A stretch of 64,000 nucleotides of DNA, taken from positions 124,001-188,000 of the forward strand of contig CAJNOJ010000135.1 of NCBI GenBank assembly GCA_905250025.1, read 5' to 3'. Positions 26,901-38,716 of this stretch are shown here, piece by piece. The notes under the pieces were generated by a model. It had not been told where the DNA came from. It ran no database searches and saw nothing but the letters and a program-made list of their open reading frames with translations. The stretch comes from Adineta ricciae (Eukaryota; Rotifera; Eurotatoria; Adinetida; Adinetidae). The translations under genes were made by a program, and so were the position numbers. Positions within the stretch are counted from its first letter, which is position 1; each line of letters starts with the position of its first letter.

Positions 26901-28626
26901 GGAAAATCCTTGTAACTGTTATGGAAATCATCACGTTCCTTCGTGTGTTTATTATGATCATTCATTACCTTATCTTCGAAATTCTCAGGAACAAACTTCA
27001 TCTTTGGAAAATATTCTCCGTGATATTCACAAATCCAACAAACCACGTCGGCAGGATGCAGCAACGCAATCGCTTCTCGACAAACCACGTCAATCTTTTA
27101 CACAATTAAAAACAACCACGAATGTTTCAACACAATCGAGTCCAATGGTAACAATGAAACAAATTCATTATCATGTTTCAACTCAATATAGTCCAAACAA
27201 ACACCAAAACAATTTCAATGCTTCGACTCAAACTAAAAACAATGATTTTCTGGATGTTTCGACACAATTTAGTCCAAGAGAATCGGATCAGATCGAACCG
27301 ATTTATGTCAATGTTTCAAAATCTCTTCATCCAACAGAAACGAAGAAAACACGGCCTAATCCGATTCCTAATCACCAAAATGATCTTCTCAGTGAATTGA
27401 AAGAAGTTTTTTCCTCGCCAACGAATCCCGAACTGAATTCCAATCATTCCGTTCGAAGTCTTGTTTCGATCTTCGAAGCAAATAGATCTCAAAAACCTTT
27501 TCCATCAAAATCCATCTCAACAACGAATGTGAAAATCGAACAATACGCAAATGAAGTGGCTTCGAATATTGTAGAAAATGCGGTTGAGGCAGCAACAATC
27601 ACTCTCACGAATATCAATGATCATCAATCCCAACGACGCTTTTCAGTCTATAAAAATGCGGGTGAACACGGAAAAAGTTTACTATTTCAATCGAATACAT
27701 TCGTTCCACCAATCGAGAATCCAAAAGAAAAGTTCGATGAAACTTCTCGGGGTATTTTCGATGAAAAACTTATTCGTCAGCTCCTTTTTTTTCTCCCCCC
27801 TCTGAATTTTTCTTTAGCTTCAATTCAACCGCCGAGTGTTTTTATAACTCCTCCTCAATCTCAACATACATTAATCGTCGGTCAACATATCAATGGCGAT
27901 GATTCGAAAGCTCATTTCGATATGCACTATGATTCAAGTTCATTGTCATCTTTAGATGATGAACAAGTCAATCCGCAACAGTTCCTTTCTAATAGTCAAC
28001 TTTTTTCCGCTCAAGAACTATACATTCGCCCATGGCTGGTTCGACGGGCAACCGCACCGCATATTCACTGTCTCGATAACGATATTAACGATACACATAT
28101 CGAAACAAATCATTCGTCTTTGAATGAAACGAATTTTAATGTTTTTCCCAAACATTCTAATATGGATTTGTATACGCGATATTCATGTTTAATTACGATT
28201 TTACTTTATCTTCGTGATGTTTATGATCAATATTCAAATGAAATTTTATACAATGATCTCAATCAAATCGAACAACAGTTTCAAAGTCCAACATTTCTAT
28301 GTCCAACAATACAATCGAATACATTCGAAACGATTAATCCTGATGGAAGTAAACGATATCGAACAGGATTTGTTGTAGACGTCAATTCAATTGACTCGCC
28401 AATGATACGACCGAAAATTCTTTCGAATCAAGTCGATTGGAGACGCGTAAAAGTCGTTACACGACGTTTCAGAAAGAAATATCAACATTATAAACAATTA
28501 ATAAAAAATGATCAACTCAATAAGTCGAACAATCCCTCGACTATTGATCATTATCTAAAAGCATTCGATTCTACTTCGAGACGTCGCATGAAAAAATACG
28601 CTAAACATTATGCTGAAAAATTATAA
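8994..28626 (+). CDS. Large Fat/protocadherin-like cadherin-EGF receptor with a giant second intron
   Basis: The gene begins with a signal peptide ([13 protein letters not shown], 8994-9083), then exon 9134-9259, then jumps to 19652. The join is in phase 0 and completes one cadherin repeat: NGEIL ends the first part and [12 protein letters not shown] opens the second. Downstream, many exons with about 50-bp introns encode divergent cadherin repeats marked by DINEPP, DVNEAP, DENDPP and DENEAP motifs. EGF-type modules follow (24910-25260), then a membrane-proximal region. A transmembrane helix is formed across intron 25836-25890 (LPLWITL plus VGSILMGML). The cytoplasmic tail (26148-28626) is about 800 residues, with a late intron 27752-27817 and several STQ-SP motifs. 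My estimate of the full length is about 2,400 residues. The role is probably calcium-dependent adhesion or signalling at the cell surface. The subfamily is uncertain: no laminin-G domain was seen, unlike classical Fat. Confidence 0.82.
9430..18657 (-). CDS. Triple-unit M1 aminopeptidase N-like membrane protein, 2,780 aa
   Basis: Fifteen exons (18321-18657, 17515-18267, 17319-17466, 16681-17254, 15503-16502, 14505-15449, 14338-14450, 13432-14284, 12597-13372, 11996-12541, 11521-11938, 11300-11468, 11160-11248, 11000-11107, 9430-10943) sum to 8,343 nt with every phase agreeing. The protein starts with a cytosolic tail and one signal-anchor helix (about residues 26-53), as in type II APN-family ectoenzymes. 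Three complete M1 units follow without a stop. Their motifs are: unit 1 GAMEN 358-362, HEIAH 394-398, Glu417; unit 2 GAMEN 1253-1257, HELAH 1289-1293, Glu1312; unit 3 GAMEN 2155-2159, HEVAH 2191-2195, Glu2214. Each also keeps the catalytic Tyr (ITYEKG, ITYSKG, ISYDKG). Each unit ends with an ERAP1-C-like helical domain, and the last helices run directly into the next unit. Predicted role: removal of N-terminal residues from extracellular peptides. It lies antisense inside a cadherin intron. Confidence 0.9.
18658..19651. other. Upstream region of the aminopeptidase gene, within the cadherin intron
   Basis: About 1 kb of AT-rich sequence with purine-rich stretches. It must hold the promoter of the minus-strand aminopeptidase gene, perhaps with a 5' UTR intron, and the 3' splice site of the host intron. 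No coding exon is supported. Confidence 0.5.
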
Positions 28627-28748
28627 AACTTTCGTTCATTTTACTTTTAGAAATTAATCAACAATATGAACATTTCAATGAATCTGTCACCAAACTAAAA
28701 AAGAGAAAGAAACAAACGATCGGTTTTTTTTGTCAATTCATCTATTCA

Positions 28749-28754
28749 AATAAA
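28749..28754 (+). other. Candidate polyadenylation signal of the cadherin gene
   Basis: AATAAA lies 122 bp after the cadherin stop codon. Confidence 0.4.
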
Positions 28755-29058
28755 ATCATATTTATCATTTACTCTTTTGTGCATCAAAGATGAGAATTTG
28801 ATTAGGAAATTTCGTACGAGAAAAACCAGTCTTTCATTTAACAATTAAGACAAGAAAATTGATGTAGATCTTTTTCGTTTGTTCAACGTGATAAAAATCT
28901 GTTATTATCTGATTGGCTGAAAAAAAAATGCGAGTTTTATGTACTGGTTTGACCGTCTATATTAATAGTCAAGTTTGAAGAGAAAAGATGATTTTCTTTG
29001 TAAGAGAATAGTAAGATCATCTTTGTCACATGGTAGATAGTTCGTCTATCCAGGGTAA
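28755..29058. other. Short intergenic/promoter region
   Basis: About 300 bp between the cadherin 3' end and the OTU-domain gene ATG. It must include the latter's promoter; no clear TATA box and no gene were seen. Confidence 0.4.
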
Positions 29059-31910
29059 ATGACGATAGAAGAAAAGAAAGAAACGAGACGAAGAGAGAAA
29101 ACTCGCCATTCATTTCGTCTTTCGTTCGATCGTTTGTTCGGTGTTGATGGTCATCTGGATTTCACAATGGAACGACAAGCATCTCGGGATATGATTGATG
29201 AACACGAAGAACATACAGTTGGAAGTTTAGATACTTCTATGGATAGATATTTAGAAAGTCATGGATTATGGAGAAAACGAATTCCTCAAGGTAAATAAAT
29301 CGAACTGATGATGATCTTCCTATTCGTTTCTTTGGTTTAGATGGATCAAGTTTGTTTCGTGCTGTATGTGAAGCTGTAAGTATCGATTATTTCAAGTATC
29401 GGAAGAATCAATTTCATCTTTGGGATTTTCAGTTATTTTCGACACAAGTTCATCATTATGATGTGCGATTGAAATGTATCGAACATATGTTATTGTATTC
29501 TAATGAATATAGTCCAGTAAGACGCGACTTGAGAATACATTGGAAAGAAGTTTTCTCTGATTTTAGTTGATAGCAATGAACTTAAATGAATATGTCACTC
29601 GTTTAAAAGATCCAACAGTATGGAAATGATTATCTTCATAGACGAAAAATCACTTTCTATTTGATGTTTTTAGACCCCGGGTGGGATGTTGGAAGTCGAA
29701 GCACTTGCACGGTGTTATCGGTATGAAATCGAATGTTTTCTTCGATCTAAATATCAAATTTTCTTTTCAGTGTACGCATTGTTGTTTACTCCGGTAAAGA
29801 TCATTCACCTGTTGAATGTCAATATGGTCCGAAGAAGATCATGTTATCGTTAATCGGTTACCAGTTCGATCGTGTTGTTACAGAAGAACGTCGACGACAT
29901 TTGGGTATCGTTCAAGGTAAAGATTTTCTTGGAAATTATCGAAAATTGAACGAACATTTCGTTTCAGCTTTTATCTACAAACTTATCTATAGTGAAGTTT
30001 TCAACCAAGCAAAAGTCTATGAGCAAGGGATAGCGATTCTACGAAAATCGGATACACTTTATTATGGAGTTAAAGGTGCTGGCATGCAAAAGTAAATAAA
30101 ACAATACTTTAAAAGAAACCTTCAAATGCTTTTTTGGTAGAAAATCCGAGCGAATTGATAAGAAAACTGGTCATGAATCGATCCCTGTGCCTTATCGTAC
30201 AGCGAAAGCATTTGATCCAGCTATTTATCGGAATGTTGCTTACGATGTTTACATGAATGATCATTTTAAAAAATATTCGGATCGAAATCTTGTTAAAACA
30301 CATCCACAAGCTCCATTTATGACCCACAATCGCTTAATTGAACGATTTGGTTCGAAGAAAACCAGAAAATGTCCCGAATGTCTCTTTGCTTTTCTTTTCT
30401 TCCAGGTGTGAAAATGCATTTGCCTGTTTCGTATATAAATCTCCCCGGCTGTCAACGAGTTATCGTCATTCTCTCGAATTCCGATGAACTATTTGCTTAT
30501 TACGTTGGCGAAGATCCCGATATCAACATGCACAATGTTTATGTCGTGAAATATGGTTCAATGTAACATTTCTCATTTTGTTTCCAACGAGTTTTGTTCA
30601 CATATAGGAACGTTTAGGATGAAAACTACAAAAGAGAAGATGGTAGAATTTCCATCCACACCAGGCCGTCGACCTGTGACATTCGCAGTTTTAAAACGAA
30701 ATACCAACGTTTACCGAAAACTGAAACCTTGTTGTAAGTTCCCTCTTAAATGTTCTTTTTTATTATCAATAATCTCTTTCAGTGGATGCAAGTTCCCAAT
30801 TCTTCGAAGAACGTTCATCACGACGACAAAGACAACCAGCTCTTGATTATGCCAACAATCAACCAGTTCAACTGTAAATTTTCTTCATTCAAATGATAAT
30901 TTTCTAATGAATCCTTTTGTTTCAGTTTTCGTCCATATCAACCGTTGATGTCACCAATGAATCCATCTGCTCTTTGTTCACCACCGCTTGATAATTATGG
31001 TCCAAATTCGAATTGGATTCCGCCAAATCGTCAACCAGTACCGATGCTCATGCCAATGAATAATTCTGATCAAATGCAACTACATCATCGTCTAAGTGTT
31101 AATGTTACTGATCATTATGAATGGACAGCAAATCCAACAAATTATTTTTCGGCTTATCCACCACCGGTAACAACAACGAATTCCTCGAATATAGATGCCA
31201 TGTCATTGAATGGAAGTTTAAGTAGTAATACAAGTACAAATGATAGTTCATCTTATCCAATCTTAGCAGCACCATTACCAACAGTTTTTTTAAATCCATA
31301 TCCTCAACAATCACCAACGGAACAACAATCGTCACCGTTTGTCCAACCAACAGTATATTTTCCACAACAAATCTCACCGAGAGTAATGCACGAACAAAAC
31401 GATGGTGCAACAAATAAGTTTGTTTCGATCCTTTCTGAAATTGTTCATCAATGACGAAAAAATTCTGTTTAGATTTCATCCAAATCAAACTCCATTTGTT
31501 GTTATGGTAACATATTTTCCCGAACATATCAACTAATATATTCTACCTCATTTACTTTAGTCTCCATCTCACCCCTTAATGGCACCTGGACCACCTGCTT
31601 CTGGTAAATATTTTCCATCTAATTACACTCTTTTCATTTATTTACTCTAGGATTTCATCATCCTATTCCAATGGTACCACATATTTATATGGATCCAATG
31701 ACTTGTTCTCCTAATGGTACGAATGGTTATGCTCCGCCAAGTCAACCAATGGTATCTCCTCAACAACAGCAGCAGCAGCAGCAATCATCTGCAACATTTC
31801 CATATTTTTATCCTTCATCACCTTCTACTCCATGGATTCCTCCGGGTCCTACCGCGACCCCTTATTTCATGATATCCAGTCCTCATTTTTCATGTCAACA
31901 GTTAATTTGA
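29059..31910 (+). CDS. Ovarian-tumour (Otu)-like protein with degenerate OTU active site and prion-like tail, 706 aa
   Basis: Fifteen exons join in phase: 29059-29290, 29341-29375, 29433-29516, 29567-29617, 29674-29720, 29771-29916, 29968-30091, 30141-30349, 30406-30562, 30618-30733, 30783-30873, 30926-31417, 31473-31506, 31561-31603 and 31651-31910. Residues about 65-185 form an OTU fold: SHGLWRKR, DGSSLFRAV, then MLEVEALARCYR. The catalytic Cys position in DG-x-C-LFR is Ser81, and the NH-x-D position reads YQFD, so the catalytic His appears to be Gln181. The next helices (IYKLIYSEVF) and a Tudor-like segment (about 310-380) match the architecture of fly Otu and vertebrate OTUD4. The C-terminal half is low-complexity, rich in Pro, Gln, Asn, Ser and Tyr with a poly-Gln run. 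Fly Otu acts in germline RNA/ubiquitin granules; here I expect scaffolding more than deubiquitination. Confidence 0.85.
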
Positions 31911-33259
31911 ACTGCGTATGTTTTGTTTTTCCATTTCTTTTTGTGTTTCAGTTGTAAAAATTTTACTCTTGTACATTGATTAGATCTATCTATTGTTTGT
32001 TTGTGAACTAGAGACTTCTACTTTTCATTCCTAATGGAATCTATTTGTATATATATATATTTGTCTCTAAACGTGTGTGTGTAGTTTGTTCAACGTGAGC
32101 TTTTTATAAGCGTATACACAATGTGTATTGGAAAACATATGAAACAAAACCAAGAATTAATATATATAGACAGATATGCACATGTTGTTTTCAATTTATT
32201 TTCCATGAACGTGGTTGAATCCATCGTAGTTGAGATTTACTAAAGAAACGAGACATCCCACGTGACAGATGTGATGTTTCTCGATGAAGAATTAATTGTT
32301 TTGAGGAATCCTACACAGCTATGTACCTCCGATAAGCCCGAGCGCTCACTTCGTCTTTATATTGAAATAATCATGATAAAGTAAGTTAAGCATTCCATTT
32401 TCTTCTTCTCAAGATGAAAGGTTCATCTAGAAGTCTGATATAATAACATCTTTTTTCAATAGAAAACTCGATGATTATCTCCAGATGATAGCGTAGACTC
32501 GTACTGTTAGATGAATCCATCGAGGGTTTTAGATCTGATCAACATGGACGAACATTGCCAACAAAAACAAGAAAAGTATTGATCGAAGGAATATTTACTC
32601 GCTGAACGGAAATGTTATTAACGTATAAAATCAGCATTCCGAGATCCTAAGGAGGTTTTTGTGCCAAGTTCACTATAGTGCGAATCATTTATTTATTCAT
32701 TTGTGAAATCGATCTCCGTACTTTCTTTTTTCATGGGCTTTAATCGTAAATTTGGTTAAAAGAGCGCATCAAGCGAAAGACAAGACGGGAAAATTAAACG
32801 TTAGACTTTTCTTTCATTCAGTCATGTTTCACAGACTCCTTTTCATTAACAGTGAACTGTGTGAGAGGAACTTTTTTTAGAGAAATTCTACTCCGACAAA
32901 CTCAGATAGTAGAAGAAGGAAAATCTCTTCCTTTTTTTATATGAAACATATATTATCAGTTCATTTTCTTTCTTGTCACTGCGCGGCTTTATTTACGCAA
33001 GAAAAGATGTTCACTTGAGGAGTATTTCTTAGAAAACGACATTCCTGTCAACGCTTTCTCATTCAACTCTAACAACGATTTCCTCAATGCATAGAACTTT
33101 CTCATTTATTCATCAGATTTTTCATTAAAATAGAGCTAAAACTTGAAAATCATGCTAATGTTCTAAAAGACGAGATACGTGTCGTCTTTCTTCTCTTCGA
33201 AAAAAAACTCTTAACTTCTCTCGTTTTTCTTTCCAGATTTCACACATAATCTTCATCAA
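31911..33259. other. 3' UTR and intergenic sequence
   Basis: It contains TA and TG simple repeats around 32050-32085 and no supported coding exon. A splice acceptor-like TTTCCAG at about 33231-33237 suggests a 5' UTR intron for the next gene. Confidence 0.5.
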
Positions 33260-33865
33260 TTGCTGTCAATGTCACACATTGCTCATAAAGTGTCTCACAT
33301 GCGATGTGAAGATGCCAATAAATCGCATCCAGCACGACATTCGTCGTTGCCGCCAAGTACAAATACCGACAATGAACTAATCATTAGTACTCTAACCGGT
33401 TTCGAATGTGATCTGGGTGACAAATTAGCCCAAATCGACCGCAAAACTGAAATGCAAGTACAAGAACTCGAATTAAGTGAATGTCTTCTATTTGTTGCTC
33501 AACTGGTTGAGTTATTTAAACACACGGTTGTCACAACTACACTTCAGAATCAAAATGAATGGTCCAATGACACCAGCCATCATCTCCGAAAACAAAACGG
33601 TGCAACGGGAAATACTTTACTCGATCATAAAGTCGAACAAATCGTTATGGACAAAGGTTTAACTAGAGAACAATGGAATTGCCTTCTTTATATTTCGCTT
33701 AGCAATGGTGATACGAGTGAAATTACCAAAGTTAGTAAAAAACAACTACAAAAAATTCATGAAAAGGCATCACGTCTTCTGGAAATAGACGAACGAGATG
33801 CTGTTTTTGCTCTTATTCATGCTATTGAAACTTACATGTCGAAAGAGCATTTCCTTCAAAAATAA
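33260..33865 (+). CDS. Unknown protein, single coding exon, 201 aa
   Basis: An open frame of 201 codons with natural-looking composition. The first part is Ser/Thr/His-rich; residues about 45-75 and 130-200 are predicted helical and charged (for example VSKKQLQKIHEKASRLL, ERDAVFALIHAIETYM). There is no signal peptide, membrane segment or recognised domain. A TTTCCAG acceptor just upstream (about 33237) suggests a spliced 5' UTR, so the true start could be a nearby ATG. I do not recognise a family. It sits between the OTU gene and a GPCR on the same strand. Confidence 0.6.
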   Translation: MLSMSHIAHKVSHMRCEDANKSHPARHSSLPPSTNTDNELIISTLTGFECDLGDKLAQIDRKTEMQVQELELSECLLFVAQLVELFKHTVVTTTLQNQNEWSNDTSHHLRKQNGATGNTLLDHKVEQIVMDKGLTREQWNCLLYISLSNGDTSEITKVSKKQLQKIHEKASRLLEIDERDAVFALIHAIETYMSKEHFLQK

Positions 33866-34856
33866 TGGATTGTTCGTCGAAGAAAAACATTCTACTTTCA
33901 TGTTGTACCTGTCATATCAGTTTTCTTTCGATATGCACTCATTATATTTCATAAGTGTTTTAATTATAAACCAATTTTCTGCGCAGATATGCACAATCGT
34001 CGGCTAATCTGTTCGAGGGCATTAAGAATTATGGTAATGCGTAAGATATCTACGATAATACAGAAATTTTGTCCGTGTGGGAAGAATATCATTAAAAAAA
34101 TACTAGCAAAATCTTTTCACAACCGCCTAGAATGGAAAAAAATTTGGCATTGTTTCTACTAGAAAACATCCAATAATCTCTCGTCGTTTAATTTCTGTCC
34201 CGGTTTTATCTGGTACAGAAATATCCTGTCCTGCTTGCAACCTCGAGAATAGATGTCTCTATGATAAATTGTCTAACGAACAACTGTTTGCTTGATGCGA
34301 CAACTGATATGAAATTCTTTTGCAAACATTGAATTATTTCACTGACATCGACAAATTTAGCCTTTATGTACATTCCGAACTCCATAATTAATATCGCGTT
34401 ACATTTAATTGTAAAAATGGACTGAGAAATGATGATTTCAGTAGTGTTGATTTATTTTGTATTGTACTAAGAGAACATATTTTTGTAATTTTGTCAAAGA
34501 ATGATCCCGACGAGTAGTCTTGTCATTAGATTTGATGATAATAATTAGCATCATAGATTGCTGCTTCTTTTCACCGAATAAATTGCGACTTCTTTTCTTA
34601 CACTTGAATAAATAACGTATGAACACTGTTTCTGTCTATTGAAATGTAAGAATAAAATAAAGCTCAAGAATCTTCTCTCAGAGAAAATAAAAGAAATATC
34701 TCAAATGTTAAAAAGTTCAAAAGCTTTTTTTTTACATCGACGTCGAATAGTTCTATTTTCAAGAGTAAAATAGTAACAGACCATCAAATATTTATGTTCT
34801 CTGATAAAAACTCGCTTTTGAGTTAACCTATTTCACAAGAAGAACTTCTCATAAAA
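33866..34856. other. Intergenic, nothing recognised
   Basis: AT-rich sequence with an AATAAA-like signal near 34650. It should hold the 3' UTR of the unknown gene and the promoter of the GPCR. No exon is supported on either strand. Confidence 0.45.
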
Positions 34857-35858
34857 ATGGTGAATTACACGTCGTATTCGATAACATTGACGACTATATA
34901 TAACATTCATATGCCTGTTTCAATTCGTTTTTGGCTTTATCTCATTCCGAATATTTGTTCAATCCTTTGTTCAATTTTTGCACTATTTCATTTTCTATTC
35001 GATCGTCAGTTACGCCAAGCAATGAACAATCATATCATCATCATTTTGTTGTTTATCGGCTTGGTTTACGAGCTAACGAGTGTACCTTTAATGCTTCATT
35101 ACTTTCGGTTTAGTGCAACTTGGAAATTGTCGAAAACTTTTACTCATCTCTGGACTTTCATCGATTATCTATGTTATTCAACACAATTGATCGGTTTTGC
35201 TTGGGCTTCAATTGAACGACATATTCTCATATTTCATTTTCGATGGTTATCAACCAAAACACGTTGTTTTTTTCTTCATTATTTCCCTTTAATAGTTCTA
35301 TTTACTTATTGTTTTGTTTATTATTTTATTGTCACGATTTTTCCATTATGTGAAGATTTATTGATCCCATCACCGTTCAATGGAGTTCCCGTTTCCTGTA
35401 TTCTATTTATTCCGATTTTATTGACATACGACACCATTGCTCATCAAATTTTACCAACGTTGATCATCATTATGTTGAGCACAGCGTTGTTTATCCGTAT
35501 TCTATGGCAAAAATCTCGTTTAAACCGCTCGATTCGATGGAGAAAACAGATGAAAATGACGATACAGTTGTTGTCGATATCCGTTCTCTATTTAGTCTTC
35601 ATGGGCCCACGAACAATTCTTCAATTTTGTTTATTTCTTGGTTTAATTCAAGAAAATGTCTTTATCGGATTTCTACACAGTTGTTTTTTCGCAAATTATA
35701 TCATTTTTCTCTTTCCAGTATTCGCCTGTGGATCAATGCTGGAATTTCGTCAACGAATCAATCGAATTTTTCTTTGGCACAAACAACGACGATCCATTCG
35801 ACCAGATAATCGACCCTCTCATCAAAAAATACCAATTAACATTCGTTTGGGTCCTTAG
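34857..35858 (+). CDS. Rhodopsin-like seven-transmembrane receptor, 333 aa, intronless
   Basis: One exon of 334 codons. Seven hydrophobic segments can be laid out, at about residues 22-45, 58-80, 97-118, 137-160, 180-212, 230-255 and 268-292. The short N-terminus carries an N-glycosylation site (NYTSYS). Helix 3 ends in ASIERHILIFH, a variant of the DRY region, and a Cys is present near 175 in extracellular loop 2. The cytoplasmic tail is basic (RQRINRIFLWHKQRR). The intronless structure stands out against its neighbours and suggests a retrocopied or locally expanded chemosensory or peptide receptor family. The ligand is unknown. Confidence 0.8.
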   Translation: MVNYTSYSITLTTIYNIHMPVSIRFWLYLIPNICSILCSIFALFHFLFDRQLRQAMNNHIIIILLFIGLVYELTSVPLMLHYFRFSATWKLSKTFTHLWTFIDYLCYSTQLIGFAWASIERHILIFHFRWLSTKTRCFFLHYFPLIVLFTYCFVYYFIVTIFPLCEDLLIPSPFNGVPVSCILFIPILLTYDTIAHQILPTLIIIMLSTALFIRILWQKSRLNRSIRWRKQMKMTIQLLSISVLYLVFMGPRTILQFCLFLGLIQENVFIGFLHSCFFANYIIFLFPVFACGSMLEFRQRINRIFLWHKQRRSIRPDNRPSHQKIPINIRLGP

Positions 35859-36013
35859 AATTTTTTCTTGAGAAATAATCAACACTTCCGTACTTCAATT
35901 TTCAAGTCTTTTCTCAGTAACTTCGTGTCAAGTTGCCTCTGTCTGACAAAGAAATAATGCAGTTCTAGTCGTTGTTCGACTTTTATTCTAAAACTAAACA
36001 AAAATCTTCTCGA

Positions 36014-37170
36014 TTAACAGAACTGAAGAGGTTTGTTCGCTGAAATGAAATTTGCGATAATTTCATATCGAATATTCTCAATGATTTCGTTTTGTAATCT
36101 AGAAGATTCTTCAGTTTGAACAAAGCAACACATTTTATCAAGAAAAGTCTTTGTCATCTTGGCGAAACGTAACACAGCATCATGTAAACCATACCGATAT
36201 AACATATACTTAAAGAGAATGTCGACATAAACATTTTGAATCGTTATCAAATCTTCCACGAGCACTAAGGGATCATTTTCTAAAGAAGAATTCTTACAAT
36301 TCATCGACTCAGAACGACATTTACCATTCGACGATACTTGAACAACGTCCGTACATGTGGAAAAGACGAGAGTAACAAGAAATAACTTGAGAATAGTCTC
36401 ATCGACGTCGTATTGATGTGTGATACGAAGATTTTCTTCATAAAGATCTGAAGTGTAATGCAATGGACTCGTGTAGAGATTTGTTTTACGCAGGAGAAAC
36501 ATTCCGCTGAATCGACCAATGTTCCGGAGATGTCGACGGAGAAGTTCAACTTTCTCTTGGAGTTTTAACGTGCAAAATTCAGGTAATCGTTCGAGAAATG
36601 ATCCCAATGAACGAAAGATCGATTGAAAAACATGAGAAAACTTTTCCGAGAAGAGTTTCATTCGAATTTTAGGCGGATAAGTCGACTGTCGGTGAAAGAA
36701 CTCTCGAATCTGCGTCGTCGGTGATGTTTGATCATAATCATGAATCACATTTAACAACACATTCCACTGATTCGAAGTCAATAACAACCGATCATGTTGA
36801 AATAAATCCGATTGAGATACATTTAACGACTGTTGTACTTGTTGCGTTTTCGTCTGGAAGCGTGACGCTCGGAGTAACTCTTTCTCCATTCCAATCGCTA
36901 AACATTTCTTAAATCGACATATCCGACATGTATGTCGCGTATTTTTCGTTATATCACACAAATCACCGAATTGACATCGATTATTCTCCTGGAACAAAAA
37001 ACAAAAATGCATCGCAAATCACTTTCCTGTGCACAAACCAGCTTGTATTGCACATTTCGACGAAAAAACATCTTACATGGAGCACAACATATCCCGCCGA
37101 AATGTCTCTGTGCACCAGATTTGCCACAAACATGGCAGACTTTATCCATATCGCGGATTTTTGAGAGCAT
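36014..37170 (-). CDS. Nuclear hormone receptor, 368 aa
   Basis: Two exons (37039-37170 and 36014-36988) join in phase across a 50-bp intron lying inside the DNA-binding domain. Zinc finger 1 is C-x2-C-x13-C-x2-C (CHVCGKSGAQ to CAPC), and finger 2 is C-x5-C-x9-C-x2-C (CQFGDLC to CRIC), followed by RFKKCLAIGM. The P-box reads CAPCKMFFRR rather than the common CEGCKGFFRR, so the target half-site is likely unusual. The remaining about 270 residues are helical and fit a ligand-binding domain, without a clear class assignment. The ATG at 37170 was chosen; an earlier in-frame ATG at 37239 could be used, but a possible 5' UTR intron separates it. Role: DNA-binding transcription factor. Confidence 0.88.
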
Positions 37171-38440
37171 TCTAAATAAATGTGTGACGTTGGGTATCCC
37201 GTTCTTTTTACATAAGACAGGCGTAAACACTCGTTGCACTGATGGTTATTACTGGCTTTTTTCTTTCTTACAATAGAAAATTTTTCGACTAATGTATACT
37301 CAAAATAGTCTTGACGAAGAATAACTCAGATGATTAAATCATAAAAATTGCTTTCTTGAAAGATTTCCTCTCGAAAAGGAAAATTCATTTGTTAAATTTG
37401 TCACTCGAAGCACAATATGGCCTGCGCATTGTTTTAGATCCGTGAAACGGCTTTCAGTTACATCAATATTTGATAATTCTATCTTAATGAATAGCTTTTC
37501 GAGCTAAAAACAACTCACATGAAGAAAAGTTGAATATATTCACGTGTAATTTATTGAAAAGGAACTTCTCCAGTATTGTTTTCTTTAAATGAAATGTTCT
37601 GAATAATTCACTCTGAGAATGAATTTCTACGTACTTTAAGGAATAAAGTTCAAATATTTGGAATTCGATTGGTCTGTATAGAACAAGAGGTCGCGTGGTA
37701 CCTGAAAATATAAAAGAAGATTTAGTAAAAGAAACGAAATACAAAAGCGAATTCTTCCGATTTACTTTGATTACTAACAAACGAACTGCGAAGACGAAAT
37801 TGGGTAAATGTTATATAAGTCTAACCTAAAAAAATATCCTCGATTGTCCTGATCAGACAAGCATCGCCATTTCTCCTCTTTTTTCTTCTTTCGTTCTGCT
37901 AGTTTAGCACCGAACACAATAACATGCGTAATCTCTCTTCTATTTTCGTTCTTTTCACCTCGTTTTTCTTAACACGAAAAATAATCGAGATTAATTCTCG
38001 AAATGTTCACGTACAAAATCTTTTGTCAAGATTTCGCCATCAGAACTAATCCTTTGTCATAAATTCAGTAACTAAGATAATGCGAAGTTATTTTAAGTGT
38101 TAGACTTATCTTGTTATTGTTTACACGTCATCGAAGATCGGATACGAGTGTCAATCAGTACGACCGTAATCGCTATTTCATGGCGTAATAATGAATATCA
38201 TAGGCATTGCTGGATTATATGTGCCTCTAAGTAGATATCCATAGTTTTTCTGTGGATTCTTTAGTAAGAACAAAGAATAAATGAATAGATCATGAAGAAA
38301 ATACATCGAATAATCAGTAAGTTCTCGGAATTTCAAATATTTATTTGTAAGAAAAACATTTGACCAATCTTTTTACAATAAATATTCGAGTTGGTCGTCA
38401 CAGTATTCTATAGAAAGTTTCCTCGTTTAAATATATTTCT
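37171..38440. other. Intergenic, nothing firmly supported
   Basis: AT-rich sequence upstream of the nuclear receptor. Weak minus-strand frames with acceptor-like sites (37484-37780) have no family resemblance and unnatural composition, so I call no gene. Confidence 0.4.
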
Positions 38441-38449
38441 ACAAAACTT

Positions 38450-38650
38450 TTTGGCATCCTTGGATCAGTACCGAATTCCCAGGTCGGACAATCCGGCACG
38501 GAAACGGTCGGTTCCGAGGTATTCCGGAGATTTCATGGAAGCAGTATTTCCGATGAGTGGATCCGCTGATCAGATCTATCTGGTTTGGGCCAGAACCGGC
38601 AGGAACCAGCGTCCTGGGTTGAGCTCTGTGGTTATTAAAGTAGCTAAAGT
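38450..38650. other. Compositionally atypical patch
   Basis: About 200 bp with clearly higher GC than the flanks (roughly half G+C by eye, against about one third), starting at CTTGGATCAG and ending at GAGCTCTG. It reads through as an open frame (38391-38702) with no recognisable protein. A mobile-element remnant or foreign insert is plausible. Confidence 0.35.
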
Positions 38651-38716
38651 TATACCATGGGAATTTCTACCGTTCGTAAATATGAGACAACTAAATAAGT
38701 AGAAGATCAAAAGAAC

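Noticed and set aside
38391..38702. 103-codon frame across the GC-richer patch
   Set aside because: It spans two compositions and has no protein-like motif; it is more likely a chance frame in a mobile-element remnant.
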